This document shows positions 18,665 to 26,496 of a stretch of 64,000 nucleotides of DNA, one piece after another (positions within the stretch are counted from its first letter, which is position 1; every line of letters starts with the position of its first letter). The notes beneath the pieces were generated by a model, which saw only the letters and a program-made list of their open reading frames with translations, was not told the DNA's origin and made no database searches. A program made the position numbers and the translations under genes. The stretch lies in contig NZ_JANUHA010000022.1 of NCBI RefSeq assembly GCF_024753255.1, positions 1 to 64,000 on the forward strand. The letters are read 5' to 3'. This DNA is from Massilia agri. Lineage in GTDB: Bacteria > Pseudomonadota > Gammaproteobacteria > Burkholderiales > Burkholderiaceae_D.

Positions 18665-19882
18665 ATGCAGCGTACCCTGCCCGCGCACGGCCCAGCCAGC
18701 CGCCGCACCGTCTTCGCCTGCGCGGCCATCGTGCTGGCGCTTGCCCTTGTCGAAGGCGGGCGCTGGACCCGCACCGCGCGCGCCGCCGCCGCCCCGTCCT
18801 CGGTCGAGGCCCTCGTGCCGGGCGAACTGACCCTGTCGGAACTGTCGCGTTCGCTGGTCCCGATGCCCAAGAACACCCCGTCCGCCCATGCCAGCGCCCT
18901 GGCCGCCCTGCCGGGCGACCGCATGGTCGCCTTCTGGTGGGCCGGCAGCCGCGAAAGCGGCCCCGACGTCAAGGTCTACGCTTCGCGCTGGAGCAATGGC
19001 AAGTGGAGCGAGCCCTGGATGGTTGCCAGCCGCGAGTCCCTCGGCAAGGCCCTCGGCTTCGGCGTGCGCCGCATCGGCAATCCGGTCGCCTGGACCGCGC
19101 GCGACGGCCGCATCCACCTCTTCGTCGTGGCTACCGGCCTGGGCGGCTGGGCCGCCTCGCGCGTGGTGCACATGGTCTCGAGCGACGATCACGTACCCGA
19201 AAAGCCGGGCCGCGGCGCCATGCCGGCGCCCCCCGCCAACGGGGGCATCGATTTCGCGGTGCGCCGCGTGCTGCCGGCTTCCCCCCTGTTCAATACCAGC
19301 ACCCTGGTGCGTACGTCGGCGGTCGGCCTGACCGACGGCGGCTGGTGGCTGCCGCTCTACTTCGAACTGGGCATCAAGTACCCGATGCTGATGTCCTTCG
19401 ACGCCGAAGGCGATCCGACCTGGGTCGGCCGCATCGGCGGGCGCACCACCACCCTGCAGCCGGCCATCGTGCCGGTCTCGCCCACCGAGGTGCGGGCCTG
19501 GATGCGCGACGCCAGCGACGAGCGCCGCGTGCAGCATGCACTGAGCCGCGACGGCGGCGCCAGCTGGGAAGACCTGCCGCCCCTGAGCCTGCACAACGAA
19601 AGCACTTCGGTGGCCGCGCTGCGCCTGGCCAACGGCGACTTCCTGATGCTGCACAACGACGCCGTCGAAGGCGGTTCCTCGCGCAGCACCCTGCGCCTGT
19701 CGGTCTCGAAGGACGGCCACACCTGGCGCACCGTCGCCGACGTGGCCAGCGGCCCGGCGGGCGACGAGTTCTCCTATCCGACCATGCAACTGGTCGGCAG
19801 CGAGCTGCACCTCACCTATACCTTCCAGCGCCAGGCGATCGCACATCACCGGTACCGAATCACGATTGGAGAGCGCATCTGA
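18665..19882 (+). CDS. Exported sialidase-fold (BNR) protein
   Basis: 405-aa protein from the ATG at 18665; AAGG at 18655-18658 fits this start better than the ATG at 18659. A hydrophobic N-terminal segment (FACAAIVLALALVEGG) acts as signal or anchor. The body is a beta-propeller with Asp-box-like strands (SRDGGASWEDLP, SKDGHTWRTVAD) and pattern ALRLANGDFLMLHN, placing it in the BNR_2/sialidase family. Sialidase activity is not demonstrable: I do not see the full Arg triad or Tyr/Glu set. The gene overlaps the next one (TGATG) and starts a three-gene operon with two membrane proteins. Confidence 0.78.
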   Translation: MQRTLPAHGPASRRTVFACAAIVLALALVEGGRWTRTARAAAAPSSVEALVPGELTLSELSRSLVPMPKNTPSAHASALAALPGDRMVAFWWAGSRESGPDVKVYASRWSNGKWSEPWMVASRESLGKALGFGVRRIGNPVAWTARDGRIHLFVVATGLGGWAASRVVHMVSSDDHVPEKPGRGAMPAPPANGGIDFAVRRVLPASPLFNTSTLVRTSAVGLTDGGWWLPLYFELGIKYPMLMSFDAEGDPTWVGRIGGRTTTLQPAIVPVSPTEVRAWMRDASDERRVQHALSRDGGASWEDLPPLSLHNESTSVAALRLANGDFLMLHNDAVEGGSSRSTLRLSVSKDGHTWRTVADVASGPAGDEFSYPTMQLVGSELHLTYTFQRQAIAHHRYRITIGERI

Positions 19883-20595
19883 TGATCCTGCCCGAACTGT
19901 CCTGGCAATTCCTGTACGGCCGCCTGGCCTGGGCGCTGGTGCTGGCGGCCATCGTCGCGGGCAGCTGGCCGCTCGCCTGGCGCCTGCCGCGCCGCCTGTT
20001 GCTCGCCATCGTGGCGGCGAGCAGCGTGCTGGTGGCGCTGCCGGGCGAGGCATCCGGCGCCTGGCACCTGGGGCTGGCCTTCCAGTACCCGAGCGGCGTG
20101 CTGCTCGGCCTGGCCGTCGTCGCGCTGCTGCGCCGCTGGCAGGGCGGCTCGGCGGACCGCGCTCCGCTGCTGCCGGTGCGCGCCGCCGCGCTCATCGCCC
20201 TGGTGGGCGCCGTGCTCTATCTCGACGCCTTCGGCCTGCTCTCGCGCGGCTATTACTATGCCGGCTTCGGACCGAACGCCGCGCCGCTGGTGGCGGTGCT
20301 GCTGGCCGCCGCCTGCGCCTTCGCCATCATCCGCGGCCGTGCGCGCGAGCAGAGCGCGGCCCTGCTCGGCGCCTGCGCCCTGTTTTCGCTGGCGCGCCTG
20401 CCTTCCGGTAACCTGTGGGATGCAGTGCTTGACCCGTTGTTGTGGGCCTGGGCGCTCGGCACCCTGCTGCTCGCCGCGCTGCGCCGCCTGCGCCGCGCCC
20501 GTCGCAGCCTTCCGCAAGCGGAAGCACCCGTCGTGGCGCCCGAGCCGGCCCTGCAGGCGCTTGGTGCGGAACCGTTTTCACCCATTAAGGAGTAG
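19882..20595 (+). CDS. Hypothetical polytopic membrane protein in BNR operon
   Basis: 237 aa, starting MILPELSWQFLYGRLAWALV. Its ATG overlaps the stop of the sialidase-fold gene, indicating translational coupling. It has about seven short hydrophobic segments, Ala/Leu rich and linked by Arg-rich turns, and a proline-rich C-terminal tail (APVVAPEPALQALGAEPF). No known family was recognised. The following gene begins two bases after its stop. It probably forms a membrane assembly with its two operon partners; that role is inference from coupling only. Confidence 0.72.
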   Translation: MILPELSWQFLYGRLAWALVLAAIVAGSWPLAWRLPRRLLLAIVAASSVLVALPGEASGAWHLGLAFQYPSGVLLGLAVVALLRRWQGGSADRAPLLPVRAAALIALVGAVLYLDAFGLLSRGYYYAGFGPNAAPLVAVLLAAACAFAIIRGRAREQSAALLGACALFSLARLPSGNLWDAVLDPLLWAWALGTLLLAALRRLRRARRSLPQAEAPVVAPEPALQALGAEPFSPIKE

Positions 20596-20597
20596 TT

Positions 20598-21419
20598 TTG
20601 AGTAACAAGAAGTCCTTCATGCATCCCGCCATCGCCACCGGGATCGCCATCAATGTGTTCGTGCTGGCCCTGGCCGTGTTCTGGTCGGGCGACCCCAGGG
20701 AGCTCTCGCGCCTGCTGGTCGAGGACGGCATCGTCGAGTGGTCCCAGTTCCTCTGCTTCAGCGCGATCGCCGGCCTGCTCGGCTATACCTTCGTCCAGCG
20801 CATCAAGGCGGGCGGCGCCTCGATCCTCGAACTGCTGGCCCTCGGCGGCCTGAGCGCCCTTTGCGCACTGGCCGCCCTGGAAGAGATCAGCTGGTTCCAG
20901 CGCATCCTGCAGGTGCAGTCTTCCGAATTCTTCCTGCAGAATAACCGCCAGGGCGAGACCAACCTGCACAACCTGGCGGTCGGTTCGGGCAGCCTGCACA
21001 AGAACGTGCTGCTCAAGCTCATCTTCATCGCCGGCATCACCCACAACCTGATCCTGCCGCTGGTGGCGCGCGCCAAGCCGGGCGTCCGGCGCTGGGTCGA
21101 GTCGCTCGGCCTCTACCTGCCGCCGCTGTGGGCCTCGGTCCCCTACCTGGTGCTGGTCGCCCTGTCGCACGCCCTGATCGACCATCCGCGCAAGGGCGAG
21201 CTGGGCGAGATGTTCGGCGCCATGCACTACCTGGCCACCGTCTACGCCGCCTACTTCGTCGGCGTGGCCTATGGCCGCAAGCCGATCTTCGACCGTGAGC
21301 CGGAGGCGGGCCGTATGACCACCCTGTTCTGCATGTTCCTGGTCTTCATGCTGTTCATGGGCTGGCTGCTCAGCGCCGGCGCCGGCGCCGACCTCTCGGG
21401 CGTCGTGTCGGGCGACTGA
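20598..21419 (+). CDS. Uncharacterised membrane protein with EEISWxQR and QGETNLHN motifs
   Basis: 273 aa starting at TTG 20598, with AAGGAG at 20587-20592 directly upstream. The N-terminus is a membrane helix (ATGIAINVFVLALAVFW). After a second and third helix comes ALEEISWFQRIL, then SSEFFLQNNRQGETNLHNLAV. This E-E-x-S-W-x-Q-R ... N-x-Q-G-E-x-N-L-H-N arrangement recurs in an unnamed family of bacterial membrane proteins and looks catalytic or metal-binding, but no activity is known to me. Four more helices follow, with a second His/Asp site (LSHALIDHPRKGELGEMFGA). Third gene of the BNR operon. Confidence 0.72.
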   Translation: MSNKKSFMHPAIATGIAINVFVLALAVFWSGDPRELSRLLVEDGIVEWSQFLCFSAIAGLLGYTFVQRIKAGGASILELLALGGLSALCALAALEEISWFQRILQVQSSEFFLQNNRQGETNLHNLAVGSGSLHKNVLLKLIFIAGITHNLILPLVARAKPGVRRWVESLGLYLPPLWASVPYLVLVALSHALIDHPRKGELGEMFGAMHYLATVYAAYFVGVAYGRKPIFDREPEAGRMTTLFCMFLVFMLFMGWLLSAGAGADLSGVVSGD

Positions 21420-21430
21420 ACCAGTTGACC

Positions 21431-22324
21431 ATGCCCGACTCGCTCTTCCCCGGTTTCAGATCGTTCACCACCGCCGTGGGCGGCGGGGTCGGGATCCACG
21501 GCGTCGTCGGCGGCGAGGGGCCGCCCTTGCTGCTCCTGCACGGCCACCCGCAGACGCACGCGATCTGGCACAAGGTCGCGCCAACCCTCGCCAGGCATTT
21601 CACCGTGGTCGCCTGCGACCTGCGCGGCTATGGCGATTCGTCCAAACCCGCGGCCGAGCCGGATCACGCCAACTACAGCAAGCGGACCATGGCGGCCGAC
21701 ATGCTGGCGGTGATGCGCGCGCAGGGCTTCGAACGGTTCGCCGTGATGGCGCACGACCGCGGCGCCCGGGTGGCGCACCGCCTGCTGGCCGACCATCCGC
21801 AGGCAGTTGAACGGGCCGTGCTGCTCGACATCGCGCCGACCCTGGCCATGTACGAGCAGACCAGCGATGTGTTTGCACGCGCCTACTGGCACTGGTTCTT
21901 CCTGATCCAGCCGGCGCCGCTGCCGGAACGCCTGATCGAGGCCGACCCGCAAGCCTATGTGCGCGACGTGATGGGACGCAGGAGCGCGGGCCTCACGCCT
22001 TTCGATGCGCGCGCTCTCGCCGAATACACGCGCTGCCTGGCGCTGCCGGGGACGGCGCGCGGCATCTGCGAGGATTACCGGGCCGCGGCGGGCATCGACC
22101 TGGAACACGACCGCATCGACCGCGATGCGGGACGCCTGCTCGACACGCCCCTGCTGGTGCTGTGGGGCGCGGACGGCGTGGTGGGTCGCCGCTTCGATCC
22201 ACTGCGCGAGTGGCGCAGGCTGGCCGCGCAGGTCGAGGGCGAAGCCCTGGGCTGCGGTCACTACATCGCCGAGGAAGCGCCGGAGGCCCTGCTGGCGCGC
22301 GCCCTGCCATTCCTGCTGGGCTAG
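21431..22324 (+). CDS. Alpha/beta hydrolase, fluoroacetate/haloacetate dehalogenase-like
   Basis: 297-aa alpha/beta hydrolase. The oxyanion region is LLLLHGHPQTHAIWHKV. The nucleophile elbow is AHDRGARVAHRL, where Asp replaces Ser and the D-R-G-A-R-x-x-x-R pattern matches fluoroacetate dehalogenases (Asp nucleophile and two carboxylate-binding Arg). YWHWFFLIQ supplies the His-Trp pair that binds halide in that family. The acid is probably in LLVLWGADG and the base His in GCGHYIAEEAP. The start at 21431 (MPDSLF) or 21425 is possible. Substrate is inferred from motifs; epoxide hydrolases are the closest alternative. Confidence 0.82.
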   Translation: MPDSLFPGFRSFTTAVGGGVGIHGVVGGEGPPLLLLHGHPQTHAIWHKVAPTLARHFTVVACDLRGYGDSSKPAAEPDHANYSKRTMAADMLAVMRAQGFERFAVMAHDRGARVAHRLLADHPQAVERAVLLDIAPTLAMYEQTSDVFARAYWHWFFLIQPAPLPERLIEADPQAYVRDVMGRRSAGLTPFDARALAEYTRCLALPGTARGICEDYRAAAGIDLEHDRIDRDAGRLLDTPLLVLWGADGVVGRRFDPLREWRRLAAQVEGEALGCGHYIAEEAPEALLARALPFLLG

Positions 22325-22334
22325 GCTGCGTTCG

Positions 22335-22353
22335 ATACGGCGCAAAGCCGTAT
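22335..22353. other. Short hairpin between hydrolase and SPFH genes
   Basis: Perfect 7-bp stem ATACGGC/GCCGTAT with loop GCAAA, starting 11 nt after the hydrolase stop. No T-tract follows, so it is at best a weak terminator or an mRNA 3' hairpin. The 100 bp that follow contain the promoter region for the SPFH gene, including the AT-rich stretch at 22374-22395. Confidence 0.35.
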
Positions 22354-22466
22354 TGACGAGCGTGACAATGGGTGGATTTTTTCTCTTCTAAAAATGCTAT
22401 CGTGCAACACGCACGCCGCCTGCCCGGGCGTGCCTTGCCCTGAACGAGCCCCTAGAAGAGAAAACA

Positions 22467-23270
22467 ATGAAAAAAATCGCCCTCGCCATTGCCGCCGCCA
22501 TCGCCCTCGGCGCCCTTGCCTCCGGCTGCACCATCGTCGACACCGGCGAAGTCGGCCTGCGCGTGAATTTCGACAAGACCATTGAAGCCGAGGAGCGCGT
22601 CGCCGGCAGCTTCAACCAGACCATCATCGGCAAGATCCTCACCTTCCCGGTCAAGGACGTCACCGTGGACGTGCAGAACCTGACCCCGCTGGCGGCCGAC
22701 AACTCGACCATGAAGGACTTCGACATCAGCGTGATCTACAACATCACGCCCTCCTCGGTGTCGGACCTGTACATCAACAAGAGCCGTTCCTTCCACACGG
22801 TCGACGACAGCGGCGACATCTACCTGATGCACGCCTACATCTACCAGACCGCGCGCAATGCCGTCTACAAGACCGCGCGCAAGTACGAGGCGCTGAACAT
22901 GAACGACAACCGCGCCCAGATCGAGCAGGAAATCCAGGAAATCATGGCCGCTACCCTGAATGCCGAAAAGCTCAACGGCATCGTGATCTCGCAGGTGCGC
23001 GTGGGCAGCATGATGCCGAGCGACGCCGTCAAGGCCAGCGCCGACAACCTGGTGCGCGCCAAGAACGAAGAGAAGACCAAGGAAGTCGAGGTCCAGATCG
23101 CGAAGAAGGAAGCCGAGCGCATCGCGGCCCTGAACGCGAATGCCGGCGCGATCAGCTATATGCAGGCCCAGGCGCAGATGAAGATCGCCGAGGGCATTGC
23201 CGAAGGCAAGGTGCAGACGGTGGTCATCCCTTACGACTTCAAGGGCATGGTCAATGTGACCGCGAAGTAA
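22467..23270 (+). CDS. SPFH/Band-7 domain lipoprotein
   Basis: 267 aa. The signal peptide ends in a lipobox, LASGC, so the mature protein should be a lipid-anchored envelope protein. The SPFH (prohibitin/stomatin-like) domain starts VDTGEVGLRVNFDKTI and continues through VKDVTVDVQNLTPLAADN and the AATLNAEKLNGIVISQVRVG block. A charged helical segment follows, typical of the family's coiled-coil (NEEKTKEVEVQIAKKEAER, Glu/Lys/Ala rich). A ribosome-binding site AGAAGAG lies just upstream. Lipoprotein anchoring is less usual than the N-terminal membrane helix found in most SPFH proteins. Single-gene unit; role unknown. Confidence 0.85.
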   Translation: MKKIALAIAAAIALGALASGCTIVDTGEVGLRVNFDKTIEAEERVAGSFNQTIIGKILTFPVKDVTVDVQNLTPLAADNSTMKDFDISVIYNITPSSVSDLYINKSRSFHTVDDSGDIYLMHAYIYQTARNAVYKTARKYEALNMNDNRAQIEQEIQEIMAATLNAEKLNGIVISQVRVGSMMPSDAVKASADNLVRAKNEEKTKEVEVQIAKKEAERIAALNANAGAISYMQAQAQMKIAEGIAEGKVQTVVIPYDFKGMVNVTAK

Positions 23271-23345
23271 GCCTGCCTGACGAAACCCGCTTCTTGCTAC
23301 GAGCGCTACAAGGTTGTGCACTGAGCCGTCCTGACGGTCTGCTGT

Positions 23346-23366
23346 CGGCCCAGAAGCAGACGCACA
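23346..23366 (+). repeat. GTCGGCCc-AAGCAGAC short dispersed repeat, copy 1
   Basis: GTCGGCC followed by AGAAGCAGACGCACATT, lying just upstream of the small gene at 23381. A related copy in the same orientation follows that gene. Seen directly by comparing the two intergenic stretches. Confidence 0.4.
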
Positions 23367-23380
23367 TTTTAGGAGAAGAC

Positions 23381-23644
23381 TTGAAGATTGAATCGAGCGA
23401 CCTCCCGGACCTTGGGGATGAAAAGGGCATCTTCGCGTTCGCTATGACGTTCAACGGCTACGAAGCGTTTGGCTCGTTTGATGCAGCTGCGAAGTCTGCT
23501 GTCCAGCAAAGACGAGAATCGCTAGACGACGTACGGAACGAACTCTTTATGGCAGCACGCGCATCGCGTCATGGTGACTCTGACGCTTACCTGGCGAAGT
23601 ATGAAGAATTGTTGCCACACCTTACGCGCTTTTTGTCGAAGTAG
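23381..23644 (+). CDS. Small hypothetical protein
   Basis: 87 aa if it starts at TTG 23381, which has a strong AGGAGA site at 23371-23376. Upstream codons in the frame (from 23294) are unlikely to be used. The product is acidic and helical (LPDLGDEKGIFAFAMTFNGYEAFG, then SAVQQRRESLDDVRNELFMAARA) with no recognised domain. It sits in a lower-GC patch and is flanked by two copies of a short GTCGGCC-type repeat (see the repeat entries). Looks like accessory DNA. Confidence 0.55.
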   Translation: MKIESSDLPDLGDEKGIFAFAMTFNGYEAFGSFDAAAKSAVQQRRESLDDVRNELFMAARASRHGDSDAYLAKYEELLPHLTRFLSK

Positions 23645-23669
23645 TCGGCCAGAGGCGGACATTCAGTGT
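23645..23669 (+). repeat. GTCGGCC-AGGCGGAC short dispersed repeat, copy 2
   Basis: GTCGGCCAGAGGCGGACATTC starts within a base or two of the stop of the small gene at 23644 and resembles copy 1 in sequence and orientation. The pair brackets the small gene, reminiscent of cassette-like or REP-like spacing. Confidence 0.4.
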
Positions 23670-23706
23670 GTCTACAACGATCGCTTAGCTCCACAATAGT
23701 TCGACC

Positions 23707-24027
23707 ATGAGAATCCCAATACTTCATCCAGCGGCACAAGTGGTCGTAAGGCTCTGCTTGGCACTCACGCTCGCGGGCGCCCTACCGCTGTCTCATGCAT
23801 GGTGGGGCGAAAAATACCCTGGCGACGGTCAGCAAGCCTTCGGACCTTTAGTCCTTATGGGAATGATCAGTTCTGGCGTTGCTTTGGTGTTCGTTCTATT
23901 TGGTAGTACCGTGCAGTGTGCTACTCGAAAGTGCAAGAACAATCGCGCAACATTGGTAGACATACTGCTTTGGGCGCTGGCCATTGGAGTGATGGTTTAC
24001 GGCGGAGTCAACGCTCAGTACGATTGA
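23707..24027 (+). CDS. Small hypothetical membrane protein with signal peptide
   Basis: 106 aa, ATG at 23707. The N-terminal signal segment (VVVRLCLALTLAGALPLSHA) is followed by a short aromatic/charged stretch (WWGEKYPGDGQQAFG), then two membrane helices (LVLMGMISSGVALVFVLFG; ILLWALAIGVMVYGGV) separated by a basic Cys pair (CATRKCKNNR). No family was recognised. Base composition is lower in GC than the neighbours, suggesting acquisition. Confidence 0.6.
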   Translation: MRIPILHPAAQVVVRLCLALTLAGALPLSHAWWGEKYPGDGQQAFGPLVLMGMISSGVALVFVLFGSTVQCATRKCKNNRATLVDILLWALAIGVMVYGGVNAQYD

Positions 24028-24447
24028 TTGGTGAGAACGAATCACGCATGCCATTTGCGTTCGGCCCAGTACGAATCTGCTTCGCCTCCTTTGGGTCGGT
24101 TGCTGTCCTTCGTGACAGTTTGCGATCTTCTGGCCGAGGCGAGATACCATGTTGAGCCGAACAAGCGCCTTCGACCAGAACCGCTCGTTCAGTTGCTGAG
24201 CAATACGAGCAAACAAGCAATTTCTTCACGCCTGCCGCGCCCGTCGAGCAGCCGCGTTTTTCGCCTGCTATCGAGCCCTGCGGAACCGTCCCACACACGG
24301 TTTCAGCCGCGCGCCACCCCGGAAGGCGCTTGCCTATAATCGGTCGCCGCAGGGCTGCCATCACCGGAAATCCGGCCCCGCACGCGATGCTCACGGGCCG
24401 GCACGCCCCATGCCGGCAAGGTTCCCACCTTCTGTTTGATCGGCACC
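24028..24447. promoter_or_regulatory. 420-bp intergenic region upstream of APC permease
   Basis: No convincing gene; the open frames on both strands lack coding-like composition and ribosome-binding sites. A consensus TATAAT lies at 24335-24340, the best -10 candidate for the permease, with no clear -35 at the usual distance. The first ~270 bp are lower in GC and continue the accessory-looking patch. GC returns to the genome norm near 24300. Confidence 0.35.
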
Positions 24448-25845
24448 ATGCGTCCCCCTAATGCGCGTACCGATGTGGACCGTCTTGCGTCTTCGAGCGA
24501 GGGCAGCGCGCCGCGCCGCCTGCTCGGCCTGCGCCAGGCCATCGCCCTCATCGTCGGCGTCGTCATCGGCGCCGGGATCTTCAAATCGCCCTCCATCGTG
24601 GCCGGCCTGTCCGGCAGTGCGGACTGGATGTTCGCCATGTGGGTATTGGGCGGCGTCATTTCCCTGGTCGGCGCCCTGTGTTATGCCGAACTCACCACCG
24701 CCTATCCCCACCCGGGCGGCGACTACCACTTCCTGCACCGCGCCTACGGACGCGGCACCGCCTTTCTCTTCGGCTGGGCGCGCTTCGCCGTGATCACCAC
24801 CGGCTCGATCGCCCTGCTGGCCTTCGTGTTCGGCGACTACATGCAGCAGGCCGCGCCGCTCACCATGCTGCCTCACGCCTGGGGCGCGACCGCCTACGCG
24901 GCGGCCATCATCGTGATCCTGTCCCTGCTCAACCTGCGGGGCCTGCGCACCGGGGCCGGGGCACAGATGTGGCTGACCCTGGCCGAGATCGGCGGACTGG
25001 TGCTGCTGGCGGTGGCCGCCGCCTTCTTCACCGAGCCGGCGGCCGCGCCGCCACCAGGGGCGGCGGTCGCACCGGTCTCCTTCGGCATGGCCATGGTCTT
25101 CGTGCTCCTGACCTATGGCGGCTGGAACGAAGCGGCCTACATCAGCGCCGAGCTGCGCGGCGGCGCGTCCAGCATGGTGCGGGCGCTGACCCTGTCGATC
25201 CTGATCATCACCGTGCTCTACCTGATGGTCACCTGGGCCTGCCTCCAGACCCTCGGCATGCAGGGCATGGCCAGTTCCGAGGCGCTGGCGGCGGACGTGA
25301 TGGGGGTAGCCTTCGGGGCCTCGGGCGAGCGCGTGATCTCGGTGCTGGTCGCGATTTCGGCCCTGACTTCGATCAACGCGACCATGATCGTGGGCGCCCG
25401 CACCGGCTATGCGATGGGGTGCGACTGGGGACGGCTGGGACGGCTCGGCCAGTGGGACGGCGAGCGCGGCACGCCGGCGGTGGCGATGGGCGTCCAGTGC
25501 GGAGCGGCGCTGCTTCTGGTCGGCGTCGGCACGGCCCTCGGGAGCGGCTTCAAGGCCATGGTCGAGTTCACGGCGCCGGTGTTCTGGCTGTTCTTCCTGC
25601 TCAGCGGCGTCTCGCTGTTTGTCCTGCGCCGGCGCGAGCCCCAGCTGCCGCGGCCTTTCCGCGTCCCCCTGTATCCCCTGCTACCGCTGCTGTTTTGCTG
25701 CAGCTGCGCCTGGATGCTGTGGTCCAGCCTGTCCTACGTCACCAGCCAGTCGCTCGGAGGGCTGAACGCCGCCTGGATCGGCGTCGCCGTGCTCGCGAGC
25801 GGCTCGCTGCTGCTGCTGTTCCTGCGCCGCGAGGCCGAGGCCTGA
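24448..25845 (+). CDS. APC-superfamily amino acid permease
   Basis: 465-aa transporter from the ATG at 24448; a TTG four codons upstream is less likely. Helix 1 carries the unwound-segment signature LIVGVVIGAGIFKSP, and helix 2 region GVISLVGALCYAELTTAYPHPGGDYHFLHRAYG is the classical APC motif. About 12 membrane helices follow, ending GSLLLLFLRREAEA. Likely H+- or exchange-driven amino acid uptake; the substrate cannot be read from the sequence. It is followed, after 45 bp, by an exported methyltransferase-like gene in the same direction. Confidence 0.88.
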   Translation: MRPPNARTDVDRLASSSEGSAPRRLLGLRQAIALIVGVVIGAGIFKSPSIVAGLSGSADWMFAMWVLGGVISLVGALCYAELTTAYPHPGGDYHFLHRAYGRGTAFLFGWARFAVITTGSIALLAFVFGDYMQQAAPLTMLPHAWGATAYAAAIIVILSLLNLRGLRTGAGAQMWLTLAEIGGLVLLAVAAAFFTEPAAAPPPGAAVAPVSFGMAMVFVLLTYGGWNEAAYISAELRGGASSMVRALTLSILIITVLYLMVTWACLQTLGMQGMASSEALAADVMGVAFGASGERVISVLVAISALTSINATMIVGARTGYAMGCDWGRLGRLGQWDGERGTPAVAMGVQCGAALLLVGVGTALGSGFKAMVEFTAPVFWLFFLLSGVSLFVLRRREPQLPRPFRVPLYPLLPLLFCCSCAWMLWSSLSYVTSQSLGGLNAAWIGVAVLASGSLLLLFLRREAEA

Positions 25846-25890
25846 AGTCCACCCGATCCCCCCATCGAACCATTCACAAGGAGAACGAGC

Positions 25891-26484
25891 ATGCAAGCCG
25901 ATCCACGCCGCCGTACCCTCTTGCTGTCCGCCGCCGCCACTGCCGGGCTGTCCGTGCTGCCGGCCCGCCTGCTGTCGGCCCAGGAACTGGTCGAGCCCTC
26001 GCGCCTGGACGTGCCCTACGTCCCGACGCCCCAGGAAGTGGTCGACCGCATGCTGGCGATGGGCAAGGTCGGCAAGAACGACGTGCTCTACGATCTCGGC
26101 TGCGGCGACGGACGCATCGTCGTCACCGCAGCCAAGGTGCACGCCGCGCGCGGCACCGGCATCGACCTGAATCCGGTGCGCATCGCCGAGGCGAAGGAGA
26201 ACGCGAAAAAGGCCGGCGTCACGGACCGCACCACCTTCAAGGTCGGCGACCTGTTCGAGGCCGACATTTCGCCGGCCACCGTGGTGACCCTCTACCTGCT
26301 GCCGACCATCAACGTCAAACTGCGCCCACGGCTGTGGCAGCAGCTCAAGGTGGGCACCCGGGTGGTCTCCCACGCCTTCGACATGGGGCCGGAGTGGCCG
26401 CCCGAGAAGAAGGACGAGGTCGAGGGCCGCACGATCTACCAGTGGACCATCACGCAGGCCAACAAGCGCGCGGTCAAGGCCTGA
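25891..26484 (+). CDS. SAM-dependent methyltransferase-fold protein with export signal
   Basis: 197 aa; AAGGAG lies 8-9 nt upstream of the ATG. The N-terminus QADPRRRTLLLSAAATAGLSVLPARLLSAQ looks like a Tat or Sec signal peptide (RRR followed by a hydrophobic core and an A-x-A-like end). The mature part is a class I methyltransferase: motif I VLYDLGCGDGRIV, acidic residue after beta-2 in GTGIDLNPVRI, and TTFKVGDLFEADI. Export would remove it from cytoplasmic SAM, so either the signal is an anchor or the fold has another job. Ends 12 bp from the convergent MBL gene. Confidence 0.78.
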   Translation: MQADPRRRTLLLSAAATAGLSVLPARLLSAQELVEPSRLDVPYVPTPQEVVDRMLAMGKVGKNDVLYDLGCGDGRIVVTAAKVHAARGTGIDLNPVRIAEAKENAKKAGVTDRTTFKVGDLFEADISPATVVTLYLLPTINVKLRPRLWQQLKVGTRVVSHAFDMGPEWPPEKKDEVEGRTIYQWTITQANKRAVKA

Positions 26485-26496
26485 CGCCGGCCCGCG

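Noticed and set aside
24008..24394. 128-codon minus-strand frame upstream of the APC permease
   Set aside because: Cys/Arg/Ser-rich product without motif, overlapping the TATAAT candidate; probably non-coding.
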